From: Mycobacterium sp. 050128 | Lineage (GTDB): Bacteria; Actinomycetota; Actinomycetes; Mycobacteriales; Mycobacteriaceae | Assembly (NCBI RefSeq): GCF_036409155.1 | Contig: NZ_JAZGLW010000003.1 | Span: forward strand, 186,001-250,000 | Reading direction: 5' to 3' | DNA: 64,000 nucleotides | Shown here: piece after piece, positions 34,409 through 43,657 of the stretch | Layout of the letters: each line of letters starts with the position of its first letter | Numbering within the stretch: the first letter of the stretch is position 1 | The notes under the pieces: model-generated | Seen by the model: only the letters and a program-made list of their open reading frames with translations | What the model was told of the DNA's origin: nothing | The model's database searches: none | Translations under genes and position numbers: made by a program

Positions 34409-35544
34409 GCGCACGGCTATCCGACGTGATCGAGGTATTGGACGAGGTCTACCCGCCCCGGCTTGCCCAATCATGGGACTCGGTTGGCCTGGTGTGCGGC
34501 GACCCCGGCGACGTGCTGGATTCGGTGACGATCGCCGTCGATGCCACACCGGCGGTCGTCGACGAAGTCCCCGAGGGGGGCCTGCTGCTGGCTCATCACC
34601 CGCTGCTGTTGCGCGGGGTCGACACGGTCGCGGCCAACACGCCCAAGGGCGCGCTGGTGCACCGGCTGATCCGAAGCGGGCGTTCGCTGTTCACCGCGCA
34701 CACCAACGCCGACTCGGCATCGCCCGGTGTCTCCGACGCGCTCGCACACGCTCTTGGTCTCACCGTCGAAGCTGTGCTCGAACCGCTGTCGGAGCCGGCC
34801 GATCTCGATAAGTGGGTGATCTATGTGCCGCGCGCGAACGCAGAAGCGGTGCAGGCGGCCGTGTTCGAGGCCGGCGCCGGCCATATCGGCGACTACTCGC
34901 ACTGCAGCTGGAGCGTCAGCGGTATCGGGCAATTCCTGCCGCATGACGGCGCCACACCCGCGGTGGGCAGCGTCGGGACCCTCGAGCGGGTGGACGAAGA
35001 CCGGTTCGAGGTCATCGCACCCGCGCGGGCCCGAGCGGCCGTGCTGGCCGCGATGCGCGCCGCCCACCCCTACGAGGAGCCCGCGTTCGACATCCTCGCC
35101 TTGGTGCCTGCGCCGGGCGCGGCCGGATTGGGCCGCATCGGCACGCTGGCCCAACCCGAATCGTTGCGCGCCTTCGTATCCCGCATCGGTGCTGCGTTGC
35201 CGAAGACGTCCTGGGGCGTGCGCGCCGCCGGCGACCCCGACAGCGTCGTGTCGCGGGTCGCGGTGTGCGGCGGCGCCGGAGATTCGTTGCTGGGCCTTGT
35301 TGCCCGCGCCGACGTACAGGCCTATGTGACCGCCGACCTGCGCCACCATCCGGCCGACGAGCATCGCCGGGCTTCGGAGGTGGCGCTGATCGACGTCGCG
35401 CATTGGGCCAGCGAATTCCCCTGGTGCGCACAAGCCGCCGAGGTACTGCGCTCCCGTTTCGGCGCGGACTTCCCGGTACACGTGTCCGCGACTCGTACCG
35501 ACCCCTGGAATCTCGGCCACGGAACATGTGGAGATAATTCATGA
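34405..35544 (+). CDS. NIF3/DUF34 family protein
   Basis: 379 residues, the length I recall for Rv2230c. N- and C-terminal metal-binding halves are visible: [14 protein letters not shown] and [13 protein letters not shown] in the first, [15 protein letters not shown] and [12 protein letters not shown] in the last. Between them is the inserted PII-like region ([23 protein letters not shown]). Biochemical role is uncertain. GTG 34405 overlaps cobC by four bases, and its stop overlaps the next gene (ATGA). Confidence 0.9.
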   Translation: MSARLSDVIEVLDEVYPPRLAQSWDSVGLVCGDPGDVLDSVTIAVDATPAVVDEVPEGGLLLAHHPLLLRGVDTVAANTPKGALVHRLIRSGRSLFTAHTNADSASPGVSDALAHALGLTVEAVLEPLSEPADLDKWVIYVPRANAEAVQAAVFEAGAGHIGDYSHCSWSVSGIGQFLPHDGATPAVGSVGTLERVDEDRFEVIAPARARAAVLAAMRAAHPYEEPAFDILALVPAPGAAGLGRIGTLAQPESLRAFVSRIGAALPKTSWGVRAAGDPDSVVSRVAVCGGAGDSLLGLVARADVQAYVTADLRHHPADEHRRASEVALIDVAHWASEFPWCAQAAEVLRSRFGADFPVHVSATRTDPWNLGHGTCGDNS

Positions 35545-36278
35545 AAGCCGAAGTAGCACAGCAGCGTTCGCTCCTGGAGTTGTCCGAGCTGGACGCGGAG
35601 CTGTCCCGGATAGCGCACCGGGCCACTCGTCTGCCGCAGCGCGAGGCAATCGAGCGGATGCGGCGCGAACACGACGCCGCCAACGACCGACTGAGCGCGA
35701 CGCGAATCGCGTTGGAGGACTTGGACACTCAGGTGTCGCGCTACGAGTCGGAGATCACGGCGGTGCGCCAGCGCGAAGACCGCGACCGGTCGTTGCTGGA
35801 CTCGGGAGCCACCGACGCCAAGCAACTGGCGGATCTGCAGCACGAACTGGAAACCCTGACGCGTCGTCAGCGCAGCCTGGAAGATTCGCTGCTGGAAGTC
35901 ATGGAACGTCGTGAGGAGTTGCAGGCCCAGGTGAGCGCCGAGCAGGACGCGATGGAGACGCTGCAGGCCGAGCTGGCCGGCGCACAGCAGGGGCTTGACG
36001 CCGCCCTGGCCGAAATCGACCAGACCCGCCAGGCGCACGCGTCGCAACGGGACCGGCTGGCCGCGGCCCTGGATCCCGACTTGTCGGCCCTCTACGAGCG
36101 GCAGCGCGCCGGGGGAGGACCGGGTGCCGGGCCGCTGCTCGGGCATCGGTGTGGCGCGTGCCGGATCGAGATCGACCGGGGAGAGCTGGCCCGCATCTCC
36201 GCGGCGGCCGACGACGACGTGGTGCGCTGCCCGGAATGTGGCGCGATCCTGTTGCGAGTCAAGGGGCCCGGCCAGTGA
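35541..36278 (+). CDS. Coiled-coil protein with C4 zinc ribbon
   Basis: 245 residues. About residues 10-185 are a long antiparallel coiled coil rich in Glu, Gln and Arg. The C-terminus has a four-cysteine zinc ribbon ([11 protein letters not shown] ... [10 protein letters not shown]). It is Rv2229c-like, of the zf-RING_7 family. It may bind nucleic acid; function is unknown. ATG 35541 overlaps the NIF3 stop, and its own stop overlaps the RNase H start (GTGA). Confidence 0.9.
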   Translation: MKAEVAQQRSLLELSELDAELSRIAHRATRLPQREAIERMRREHDAANDRLSATRIALEDLDTQVSRYESEITAVRQREDRDRSLLDSGATDAKQLADLQHELETLTRRQRSLEDSLLEVMERREELQAQVSAEQDAMETLQAELAGAQQGLDAALAEIDQTRQAHASQRDRLAAALDPDLSALYERQRAGGGPGAGPLLGHRCGACRIEIDRGELARISAAADDDVVRCPECGAILLRVKGPGQ

Positions 36279-37414
36279 AGGTCGTCATCGAAGCCGACGG
36301 CGGGTCCCGCGGCAATCCCGGGCCGGCCGGCTACGGTGCGGTGGTGCACGCCGAGGGTCGCGGCACCGTGCTGGCCGAAAGCAAGCAGGCCATCGGCCGG
36401 GCGACCAACAACGTCGCCGAATACCGCGGGCTGATAGCCGGTTTGGAAGACGCCGCGAAGCTCGGTGCCAGTGAGGCTGACGTCTTCATGGATTCCAAGC
36501 TGGTGGTGGAGCAGATGTCGGGGCGGTGGAAAGTCAAGCACCCCGACCTGATTGAGTTGCACGCGCAGGCCCGGAAGCTGGCGGTGCGCTTCGAACGGGT
36601 CAGCTACACGTGGATACCGCGCGAACGCAACAAGCATGCCGATCGGCTGGCCAACGAAGCGATGGACGCCGCGGCCGAAGTGTGTTCGCAGGACGGCGAG
36701 TCGGCGGTCGCCGAGCCGGCGCCGACCGAACCCGCAGCGGCTCCCGCCGCGAAATCCGCTGCGACGCAATCGTCGTCGCCACCGGGCTGGACCGGAGCGC
36801 GTGGCACCCCGACCAGGCTGTTGTTGTTGCGCCACGGGCAGACCGCGCTGTCGGTGCAGCGGCGCTATTCCGGGCGCGGCAATCCGGAACTGACCGACCT
36901 GGGCCGCCGGCAGGCCCAAGCGGCGGCGCGGTATCTGGCCGAGCGGGGCGGCATCGCCGCCGTGATCTCCTCGCCATTGCAGCGTGCCTACGACACCGCG
37001 TCCGCGGCGGCCAAGGCGCTGGGCCTGGACGTGACCGTGGACGACGACCTGATCGAGACCGACTTCGGCGGCTGGGAGGGGCTGACGTTCGGCGAGGCTG
37101 CCGAACGCGATCCCGAACTACACACCCGCTGGCTGCGCGACACCAGCACGGAGCCGCCCGGCGGCGAGAGCTTCGATGCCGCGCTCGAACGCGTGTATCA
37201 GGCGCGGGAGCGAATCATGGCCAGCCATCCCGGCGCCACGGTGCTGGTCGTCTCGCACGTCACGCCGATCAAGATGTTGCTGCGCCTGGCGCTGGATGCC
37301 GGACCCGGGATCCTGTACAGATTGCATCTTGACCTGGCATCCTTGAGCATCGCTGAGTTCTATTCGGATGGGGCGTCTTCGGTGCGACTCGTGAATCAAA
37401 CCGGCTACCTTTAG
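36275..37414 (+). CDS. Bifunctional RNase HI / alpha-ribazole phosphatase-type protein
   Basis: 379 residues in two domains joined by an Ala/Pro linker (about 145-175). The N-terminal RNase HI domain has its acidic residues in EADGGSRGNPGPAG, NVAEYRGL, FMDSKLVVEQM and HADRLANEAMD. The C-terminal histidine-phosphatase domain has LLLRHGQTALS and VLVVSHVTPIKM. The Rv2228c homologue degrades RNA in hybrids and dephosphorylates alpha-ribazole phosphate for cobalamin. Gene context (cobC, cobD) fits. GTG 36275 overlaps the zinc-ribbon stop. Confidence 0.93.
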   Translation: MKVVIEADGGSRGNPGPAGYGAVVHAEGRGTVLAESKQAIGRATNNVAEYRGLIAGLEDAAKLGASEADVFMDSKLVVEQMSGRWKVKHPDLIELHAQARKLAVRFERVSYTWIPRERNKHADRLANEAMDAAAEVCSQDGESAVAEPAPTEPAAAPAAKSAATQSSSPPGWTGARGTPTRLLLLRHGQTALSVQRRYSGRGNPELTDLGRRQAQAAARYLAERGGIAAVISSPLQRAYDTASAAAKALGLDVTVDDDLIETDFGGWEGLTFGEAAERDPELHTRWLRDTSTEPPGGESFDAALERVYQARERIMASHPGATVLVVSHVTPIKMLLRLALDAGPGILYRLHLDLASLSIAEFYSDGASSVRLVNQTGYL

Positions 37415-37430
37415 CCGCTAGGAGTAGTAG

Positions 37431-38021
37431 ATGCCGCCGGATCAACCACCCGACGAATTGCCGGACGCCGTCTCGGCAGATATCCGGGCGCAGGTGATGC
37501 CGGCGGTGCTCGACGAGTTGGCCCGCTGGGGCGTCGAGCGATTCAGCATCGAGGCACTGGCCGAGCGTCATCGCATCGACGCGGAAATGATCTACCGCCA
37601 CTGGGGCGATCGTCAACGGCTGATCGTCGATGCGGCGCTCGCTGATCTCGAGACCTGGGGTGACGTGCCGGACACGGGCTCGTTGCGCGGGGACCTGGAA
37701 GCATTGGCCATCAGCGTCGCCAAGCGCGTCAACACCGAAGTGGGCCGCGCATTCCTGCGGGCGTTGGTGATGGGGCCGCGCGGGCGTCACGACGAAGAAA
37801 CCCGAATGATGTTCTGGCGGGCCCGTTTCGGGGTGGTGCGCCGGATCATCGACCGGGCTAGGCAGCGCGGCGAACTACGCGACGGAATCACCACGGTGGC
37901 CGCCACCCAGGTTCTCTTGGCGCCCATCAACATTCGCGCGCTCTACTCCGACGCTCCTGTCGAAGAGGAATATTGTGCGGCGATCGTCGACATGGCCTAC
38001 CACGCGATTGCCCGCAAATAG
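37431..38021 (+). CDS. TetR family transcriptional regulator
   Basis: 196 residues. The helix-turn-helix is FSIEALAERHRIDAEMIYRHWGDRQRL, with a TetR_C-type helical region after it. ATG 37431 follows AGGAG by seven bases. It lies 16 bp after the RNase H gene on the same strand but belongs to the block that differs from M. tuberculosis. A role in controlling the facing ferredoxin-P450 pair is possible; no operator is evident. Confidence 0.85.
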   Translation: MPPDQPPDELPDAVSADIRAQVMPAVLDELARWGVERFSIEALAERHRIDAEMIYRHWGDRQRLIVDAALADLETWGDVPDTGSLRGDLEALAISVAKRVNTEVGRAFLRALVMGPRGRHDEETRMMFWRARFGVVRRIIDRARQRGELRDGITTVAATQVLLAPINIRALYSDAPVEEEYCAAIVDMAYHAIARK

Positions 38022-38030
38022 GCGGGCATT

Positions 38031-38152
38031 GAGTGTGCGTCCCGGGCGGAGAAATCGCCCAAATTCCGCCCTGCGTGCACACTCGAAGCCGCCCGCGCAC
38101 ACTCGAAGCCGTCAGTGCCCACTCCTAGCCGTCAGCGCACACTCCCGGGCGG
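38031..38152. repeat. Inverted repeat plus 20-bp tandem repeat
   Basis: Arms of 20 bases, 38031-38050 and 38065-38084, are complementary at 16 positions (outer GAGTGTGC/GCACACTC, inner GGGCGGA/TCCGCCC) with a 14-base loop. The right arm leads into units starting at 38078, 38098, 38118 and 38138 with a CACACTCGAAGCCG-type core and exact 20-bp period. It fills the gap between convergent TetR and ferredoxin genes and may act as a two-way terminator. Confidence 0.85.
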
Positions 38153-38167
38153 CCCCGGGTGGTCTAT

Positions 38168-38362
38168 TCAGCGCGACAGCGTGATCGCTTGCTCGGGGCA
38201 GTTCTTCTCCCCGACGGCGGCCTGCTCTTCCAGCTCACCCGAGACGTCCTCGACGAGCACCACGCAATGGCCGACGTCGTCGGCGTCGAAGACCTCGGGT
38301 GCCAGGCTGTAGCAGCGTCCGTGCCCGGTGCACAGGTCGGGGTCGACGGACACCCGACTCAT
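38168..38362 (-). CDS. Ferredoxin (3Fe-4S type) partner of P450
   Basis: 64 residues. Cysteines lie in LCTGHGRCYSL and KNCPEQAI. The CxxHxxC spacing, where a histidine replaces a cluster cysteine, is typical of mycobacterial P450-linked ferredoxins. It passes single electrons to the P450 encoded just upstream; its ATG overlaps the P450 stop by four bases (ATGA). Confidence 0.92.
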   Translation of the reverse strand: MSRVSVDPDLCTGHGRCYSLAPEVFDADDVGHCVVLVEDVSGELEEQAAVGEKNCPEQAITLSR

Positions 38363-39534
38363 GACACTTCGAAGACCAGCGGCAGCGACTCCACCGATCT
38401 CAGTGCGGCCGTGTAAGTCAGCTGAGTGCCGGGTTTGATCTCGTAATCCGGTATGCGCCGATGGAACTCGCGCAACGCCACCCGCAGCTCCATCCGGGCC
38501 AGGTGAGATCCGAGGCAGCGGTGCGGTCCACCGCCGAACGCGCGGTGCCGGTTCGGGTTGCGGTTGAAGTCCACCAACTCGGGGTCGGGGAACTCGGCGG
38601 GGTCGGTGTTGGCGGCGCCGAGCAGCGGGCTGACCCGCTCACCCTTGCTGATCGGGCATCCGCCCACCTCGACGTCTTGCATGGCAACGCGGGCAACACC
38701 GGGAACCGGTGTCTCCCAACGCAACAGCTCTTCGACCGCGTGCGGCAGCACATCGGGCTGCTCGACGAGCTGATGACGGTGCTGGGGATGACGCGCCAGA
38801 TACACGAAGAAACAGTCGAGCGAGTCGGTGACCGTGTCCAGGCCCGCGATCAGGAACAGGAAACAGATGTCGAGCAACTCCTCGCGCGAGAGCGGGCGGC
38901 CCTCCGCGCTCAGGTTCGCCGCGATCATCGCGGACAGCACGTCGTCGCGCGGGACGGCGATGTGGTCGTCGATGGCACGGTCGAAGTACTCGTAGATCTG
39001 TTGTGCCACGGGCGCGGAACTCTCGTGGCGGCGGTCGAACCCGGAGTCGCCCTCAGGGCGGATCACGCCGTCCTTCCATTCCAGGAATTTGTCGAGGTCT
39101 GCCAATGGCAGGCCGAGAAGTTGTAGGAAGACGGTGCAGGGCAGCGGCACGGCGAATTCGGCGTGGAAGTCGCATTCGCCCCGCCCGGCGAAGCGGTCGA
39201 TCATCTCGTTCATCAGCTCCGTGACGCGTGGTTCACGTCGGGCCATCTCCCGCGGAGTGAACAGCGGGTCGAGGACACGGCGGTACTTCGCGTGCTCGGG
39301 AGGATCGACTTGCAACGGAATCAGCGGTCGAATGTTGCCGAGGTTGACCGCGTCCATGTTCGACGAAAACAGCTCAGTGTGCTTGAGTGCCATCTCGATA
39401 TCGGCGAGGCGGCTGAGCACCACCGCCTGTTCCGATCGGAATACCGGGTTCGATTCGCGCAACACCTTGTACATGGGCTGCGGCTCCGCGAGACCCGTGA
39501 CCGACTGGTCGACGAACCCTTGGGCATCTGTCAT
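38359..39534 (-). CDS. Cytochrome P450
   Basis: 391 residues. The haem loop FGGGPHRCLGSHLAR carries the axial cysteine. The I-helix oxygen-binding region is FLIAGLDTVTDS, which has Asp rather than Glu before the conserved Thr, and the K-helix ExxR is EELLR. It is a soluble class I P450, coupled to the ferredoxin. The substrate is unknown. No ferredoxin reductase is encoded nearby, so a general one must serve. ATG 39534 is the start; the AT-rich stretch upstream (39550-39595) probably holds its promoter. Confidence 0.93.
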   Translation of the reverse strand: MTDAQGFVDQSVTGLAEPQPMYKVLRESNPVFRSEQAVVLSRLADIEMALKHTELFSSNMDAVNLGNIRPLIPLQVDPPEHAKYRRVLDPLFTPREMARREPRVTELMNEMIDRFAGRGECDFHAEFAVPLPCTVFLQLLGLPLADLDKFLEWKDGVIRPEGDSGFDRRHESSAPVAQQIYEYFDRAIDDHIAVPRDDVLSAMIAANLSAEGRPLSREELLDICFLFLIAGLDTVTDSLDCFFVYLARHPQHRHQLVEQPDVLPHAVEELLRWETPVPGVARVAMQDVEVGGCPISKGERVSPLLGAANTDPAEFPDPELVDFNRNPNRHRAFGGGPHRCLGSHLARMELRVALREFHRRIPDYEIKPGTQLTYTAALRSVESLPLVFEVS

Positions 39535-39671
39535 GCGGTCAGCGTCGCACCAACTTCTTATTTAGGCAATGATTTGAAAAATTGTGTAATAGCCGGGCAG
39601 CCGCGATCGGTCGCCCACACCGCCGTCGTGGCGCTGGCCAGGAGGTTAACCAGCGAGTACGGTGTTCGTGC

Positions 39672-40078
<407 letters not shown>

Positions 40079-40093
40079 CTTAGTCAGCGCTAG

Positions 40094-41659
40094 TCAGCGC
40101 GCTTTTTTCACCGACTTGTCGAGCTTGCGCAGCGCCTCGTCGAGCTGCTGGCGGCAGCTCTCGGCCAGATCGGACTCCTGCTGGTAGAGCAGACCGTAGG
40201 TGAAGGTGTCCTCGCCCGCGGCGTGCGCGGCATCGGCCTGCTGCAGCAGGTGGTCGCGGCTGACCACGCTGTCCTGATGATCGCCGAGCAACGTTTGGAT
40301 GGCCTTGGCCTGCTTGGAGACGTCCTCCGCCCCGGTCGCCGCCGCGGTGTAGCGAAGTCGCTTGGCGCGCTTACGAATTACGTGCAGCGCCTCGTCACGA
40401 TCGTGCTCTTCGTCGTCGTCCTGATCCTCGTCGACGCCGGCGGCGACCTGCTCCTCGTGCGCCTGAGCGGCCTGGTCTGCTTCGGCGGCCGCCTTGGCGG
40501 CCTTGCGTACCTTCTTGTAAGCGGCGTCGATGGTGACCGGTGCCGGCTGCTCTCCGGTAGCGGTAGTCGGGCGTTCGGCCACTATCGAATCGAGCGCGTC
40601 GAGCAGCCGGAAGTAGCGCTGCGACCGCATTGCGATCAGCGACCGCCGCAGCCCCGACTGGTAGCGGCGCTTGGCGCCCTCGACCAGGCGTTCGCGCACC
40701 GGTCCACGCACCAACTCCGGCGAAAGCCGGTCGAGCTCTTGCTCGTAGCGCTGCGCGAGCACCTCGGCATCGCGTGCCACGCCCAAGACGCCGGCGAGCT
40801 CGCGCAGTTCGTCGAGGACCCAGGCGTGGGTTTCGTCGGACAATCCCGCTTGGGCGTCCTTGAGCAGGCTGCGGATTTTGCGAGTGGTGACCCGCATCTG
40901 GTGTACGGAGTCGAAGACGTCGGCGCGCACCGCGCGGTCCCACACGATTAGCTCGTCGATTTGCTCGGCGATCGCGCGCTGCACCGGATCTTCGGGCGGC
41001 TCAGACCCGTTGGTCGGCAACGTTGTACCGAGCACCCGCGCCAGCTTGGACGCATGATTTGCGGGTTCGCCGCCGGCGTCCAGCAGCCGGTTGCTCAACC
41101 GACTCAGCAGCTCGGTGTCGGTCGCCCCACGGGATTCGTCGAGCTCGAGTTCCCACTCGCGCCACTCCTGGACGACGGGCTCCGAGTCGGGGCTGTCTGT
41201 CGCATTGGCCGACCAGGCTCGCACGTGGTCGTTGCTGAACTCCGCGAACGGTGCGCCCTCGATGCTGTACAGCACCTGGCTTTCACGTTGAGTCGTGATC
41301 CGGGCAACGGGTCGCAGCGGCCGGTCGCGGACGATCGCCAGCACCACGTCCAGCAACTGGCTGGGCACGGTGTCGTCGTCCGCGGAGCCCAGGGGCATGC
41401 GGATCTCGGTGCGGGCGTCGGGCCCGGCCGGCAACTTGAGGTGCCAGCCGGCATCATGGCCGCCGGTGCGGCGACGCAATGTGATCTTGTTGCGGGCGAG
41501 GTCCTGCGTCTGCGTGTCGAAGTACATCGCGTCCAGCGATTGCGTCGGCAACTTCTCTACCCGGGCCACCGTCGCGATGCCTTCGAACGACGGTGTGACC
41601 GTCGAATCGAGGACGTCGAACTTGCGCTCGACCTCCAGATGGCGCGAGGTTTCTGGCAT
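40094..41659 (-). CDS. CYTH and CHAD domain protein
   Basis: 521 residues. The N-terminal CYTH domain begins with the ExExK signature (HLEVERKFDV) and has further basic/acidic strands (NKITLRRRTGG, WHLKLPAG). The C-terminal half is a CHAD helical domain with many His/Arg/Lys residues (VHQMRVTTRKIRSLL, ALHVIRKRAKRLRY). Such proteins act on or bind polyphosphates or triphosphates. An acidic, Ala-rich insertion (DEDQDDDEEHDRDEA) sits in CHAD. It is Rv2226-like by position. Confidence 0.92.
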   Translation of the reverse strand: MPETSRHLEVERKFDVLDSTVTPSFEGIATVARVEKLPTQSLDAMYFDTQTQDLARNKITLRRRTGGHDAGWHLKLPAGPDARTEIRMPLGSADDDTVPSQLLDVVLAIVRDRPLRPVARITTQRESQVLYSIEGAPFAEFSNDHVRAWSANATDSPDSEPVVQEWREWELELDESRGATDTELLSRLSNRLLDAGGEPANHASKLARVLGTTLPTNGSEPPEDPVQRAIAEQIDELIVWDRAVRADVFDSVHQMRVTTRKIRSLLKDAQAGLSDETHAWVLDELRELAGVLGVARDAEVLAQRYEQELDRLSPELVRGPVRERLVEGAKRRYQSGLRRSLIAMRSQRYFRLLDALDSIVAERPTTATGEQPAPVTIDAAYKKVRKAAKAAAEADQAAQAHEEQVAAGVDEDQDDDEEHDRDEALHVIRKRAKRLRYTAAATGAEDVSKQAKAIQTLLGDHQDSVVSRDHLLQQADAAHAAGEDTFTYGLLYQQESDLAESCRQQLDEALRKLDKSVKKAR

Positions 41660-41830
41660 TTTTTCGGCTCCGTAGGGGGGCGCGCCGACGTGGCATTACA
41701 CGGTCATCGACGCTCGTAAATGGTTACCCATAGGGTGCCACACCACACTTGCGCCGCCCGCAGCGATCGTTGCTGCGGCGTGTCCGCGACCGTTGGCCTG
41801 GGCGGACGGATTGGCCCGCCGGGCGACCGA

Positions 41831-42073
41831 CTACGGGGGCGGGGGAGGCGGCGGAGTGTCCTCCGGCATCGGCGCGTAATCCCCCGGTGGCGGCACGTAA
41901 CGCTGGATCGCGTCGCCGACGTTGGCGCAACCGCTGACCGATACACGTCGGCCCGCGCCGACACAGACCGTGGCTTGCGCCTGCCCGGCAGATCCCGTCG
42001 CGACAACGATTCCGGGAATTGGCATCATCGCCAACACTGCCAGCAGTGTCCCGATCCAGCGGCGCCGATTCAT
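41831..42073 (-). CDS. Small exported protein with polyproline end
   Basis: 80 residues. A basic start (MNRRRW) and hydrophobic stretch (IGTLLAVLAMMPIPGIVVA) form a signal peptide, ending near AQA. The mature part has two cysteines (TVCVGAG, SGCANVGD) and ends in seven prolines. Function is unknown. ATG 42073 is preferred because the longer frame to 42148 would put a hydrophilic, non-signal segment ahead of the signal peptide. Confidence 0.65.
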   Translation of the reverse strand: MNRRRWIGTLLAVLAMMPIPGIVVATGSAGQAQATVCVGAGRRVSVSGCANVGDAIQRYVPPPGDYAPMPEDTPPPPPPP

Positions 42074-42214
42074 TTCGCAAGCATATCGGCCCCGGCGGCC
42101 ACCGCGGCGGGGTTTTGCTTCTTTGCCACATGAATGGATTTGGTCCATGGAATCGCAGAACCGCCTATGGTTTGCGTGCGGGTAAGTATCGGATACCTGA
42201 TGGAGGAGCTAACG

Positions 42215-42583
42215 ATGGTGTTTTTCGCTCTCGCCACTTCGCGCGCGGTCGTCGGCGGAATTGCCGCCGGCGCTATCGGCGGTGCCATCCTTTTGGCCGC
42301 CGCGGGCTCGGCTCAAGCGGACCCCGACGCGGGGCCGCCGCCACCGAACTGCACGGCAGCCGATCTCGCCCAGGTTTCGTCGGGCGTCGCGGCCGCGACG
42401 TCGGTGTATCTGTTCAGCCACCCGGACGTCAACGCATACTTCACCAGCCTAAAAGGCCAGCCACGCAGCGAAATTGGCGATCAGATCAAGCAGTACATGG
42501 ACGCCAACCCGCAGGCGCACGCCGACCTTGAAGCAATTCGGCAGCCGCTGACCGACTTCAAGAGTCGATGCCAAATGCAGTAG
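42215..42583 (+). CDS. Haemophore-type (MHB domain) exported protein
   Basis: 122 residues with a signal peptide (AVVGGIAAGAIGGAILLAAAGSAQA) and a short helical domain closed by two cysteines (PNCTAADLAQV and DFKSRCQ). The pattern SVYLFSHPDVNAYFTSLKG matches mycobacterial haemophore-related MHB proteins such as Rv0203. It may carry haem outside the cell. ATG 42215 follows GGAGGA. Its stop is one base from the convergent panB stop. Confidence 0.8.
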   Translation: MVFFALATSRAVVGGIAAGAIGGAILLAAAGSAQADPDAGPPPPNCTAADLAQVSSGVAAATSVYLFSHPDVNAYFTSLKGQPRSEIGDQIKQYMDANPQAHADLEAIRQPLTDFKSRCQMQ

Positions 42584-42584
42584 C

Positions 42585-43436
42585 TCAGAAGCAGTGTTCG
42601 TCGGCGGGAAAGACTCCGCCGGCCACTTCTTCCGCGTATTGAGTAGCGGCCCGGCGCAATTCGTCGCCGACGTTCGCGAATCGCTTGACGAATCGTGCTG
42701 ACTTGCCGCTGCTCATTCCGGCCATGTCCTGCCAGACCAGCACCTGCGCGTCGCAGTTCGGGCCAGCTCCGATCCCGACGGTCGGGATGGTCAGCTTGCC
42801 GGTGATCTGGGTGGCCAATTCGGCGGGCACCATTTCCATCACGACGGAGAATGCGCCGGCTTCGGCCACGGCGATCGCGTCGTGCACGGTCTGCTCGGCC
42901 GCGTCGCCGCGGCCCTGCACCTTGAAGCCGCCCAGGCTGTTGACGCTTTGCGGCGTGAAGCCGATGTGGGCCATCACCGGGATGCCGGCCGCGGTCAGGC
43001 AGGCGATCTGCTCGGCGACCCGCTCGCCGCCCTCCAGCTTGACGGCGTGCGCGCCGCCTTCCTTCATGAAGCGGGTGGCGGACGCCAGCGCGGCGGCGGG
43101 CCCGGCCTCGTAGCTGCCGAAGGGCAGGTCGGCGACGACCAGCGCGTGTGGTGCGCCCCGGACAACCCCGCGAACCAGCGGGATCAGCTCGTCGATGGAG
43201 ACTGGGACGGTGGTGTCGTAGCCGTACACGACGTTGGCCGCCGAGTCGCCGACCAGCAGCACCGGAATGCCGGCCTCGTCGAACACGCGGGCGGTCGAAT
43301 AGTCGTAGGCCGTGAGCATCGCCCACTTGTGGCCTTCGGCCTTCATTTTCTGTAAGTGATGTGTGCGGATTTTGGTTCGGGGCGCTTTGGACGCTTCACC
43401 CGACGCGTTTGCACCGTAAACGTTCTGCTCAGACAT
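42585..43436 (-). CDS. panB: Ketopantoate hydroxymethyltransferase PanB
   Basis: 283 residues, TIM-barrel. Metal and substrate residues lie in [16 protein letters not shown] (Asp), [21 protein letters not shown] and [11 protein letters not shown]. It makes ketopantoate from ketoisovalerate and methylene-tetrahydrofolate for pantothenate and CoA. ATG 43436 ([12 protein letters not shown]) is chosen over the adjacent ATG 43439; AGGGA lies upstream. The product is close to the M. tuberculosis length of 281. Confidence 0.95.
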   Translation of the reverse strand: MSEQNVYGANASGEASKAPRTKIRTHHLQKMKAEGHKWAMLTAYDYSTARVFDEAGIPVLLVGDSAANVVYGYDTTVPVSIDELIPLVRGVVRGAPHALVVADLPFGSYEAGPAAALASATRFMKEGGAHAVKLEGGERVAEQIACLTAAGIPVMAHIGFTPQSVNSLGGFKVQGRGDAAEQTVHDAIAVAEAGAFSVVMEMVPAELATQITGKLTIPTVGIGAGPNCDAQVLVWQDMAGMSSGKSARFVKRFANVGDELRRAATQYAEEVAGGVFPADEHCF

Positions 43437-43657
43437 CATTGTCCCTAAATGGTGGTCGGGTCGATCCTCGTGGCCGTTAAAGGTCCCCGGGTTCGTCTGA
43501 CTTTCGCTATTCTGCCATCTCTTGGGTGCAGTTGCACCGTCGCGAGAGTGTGAGACGTGCCATTGCGCGCGCCGGGGGACAGGGGATAACCACTGGTAGC
43601 CGACCTGCCGCGGCCGCACACGAAAGTCTCAGGTTCTCTCTGGCAGCATGTGTTGGC

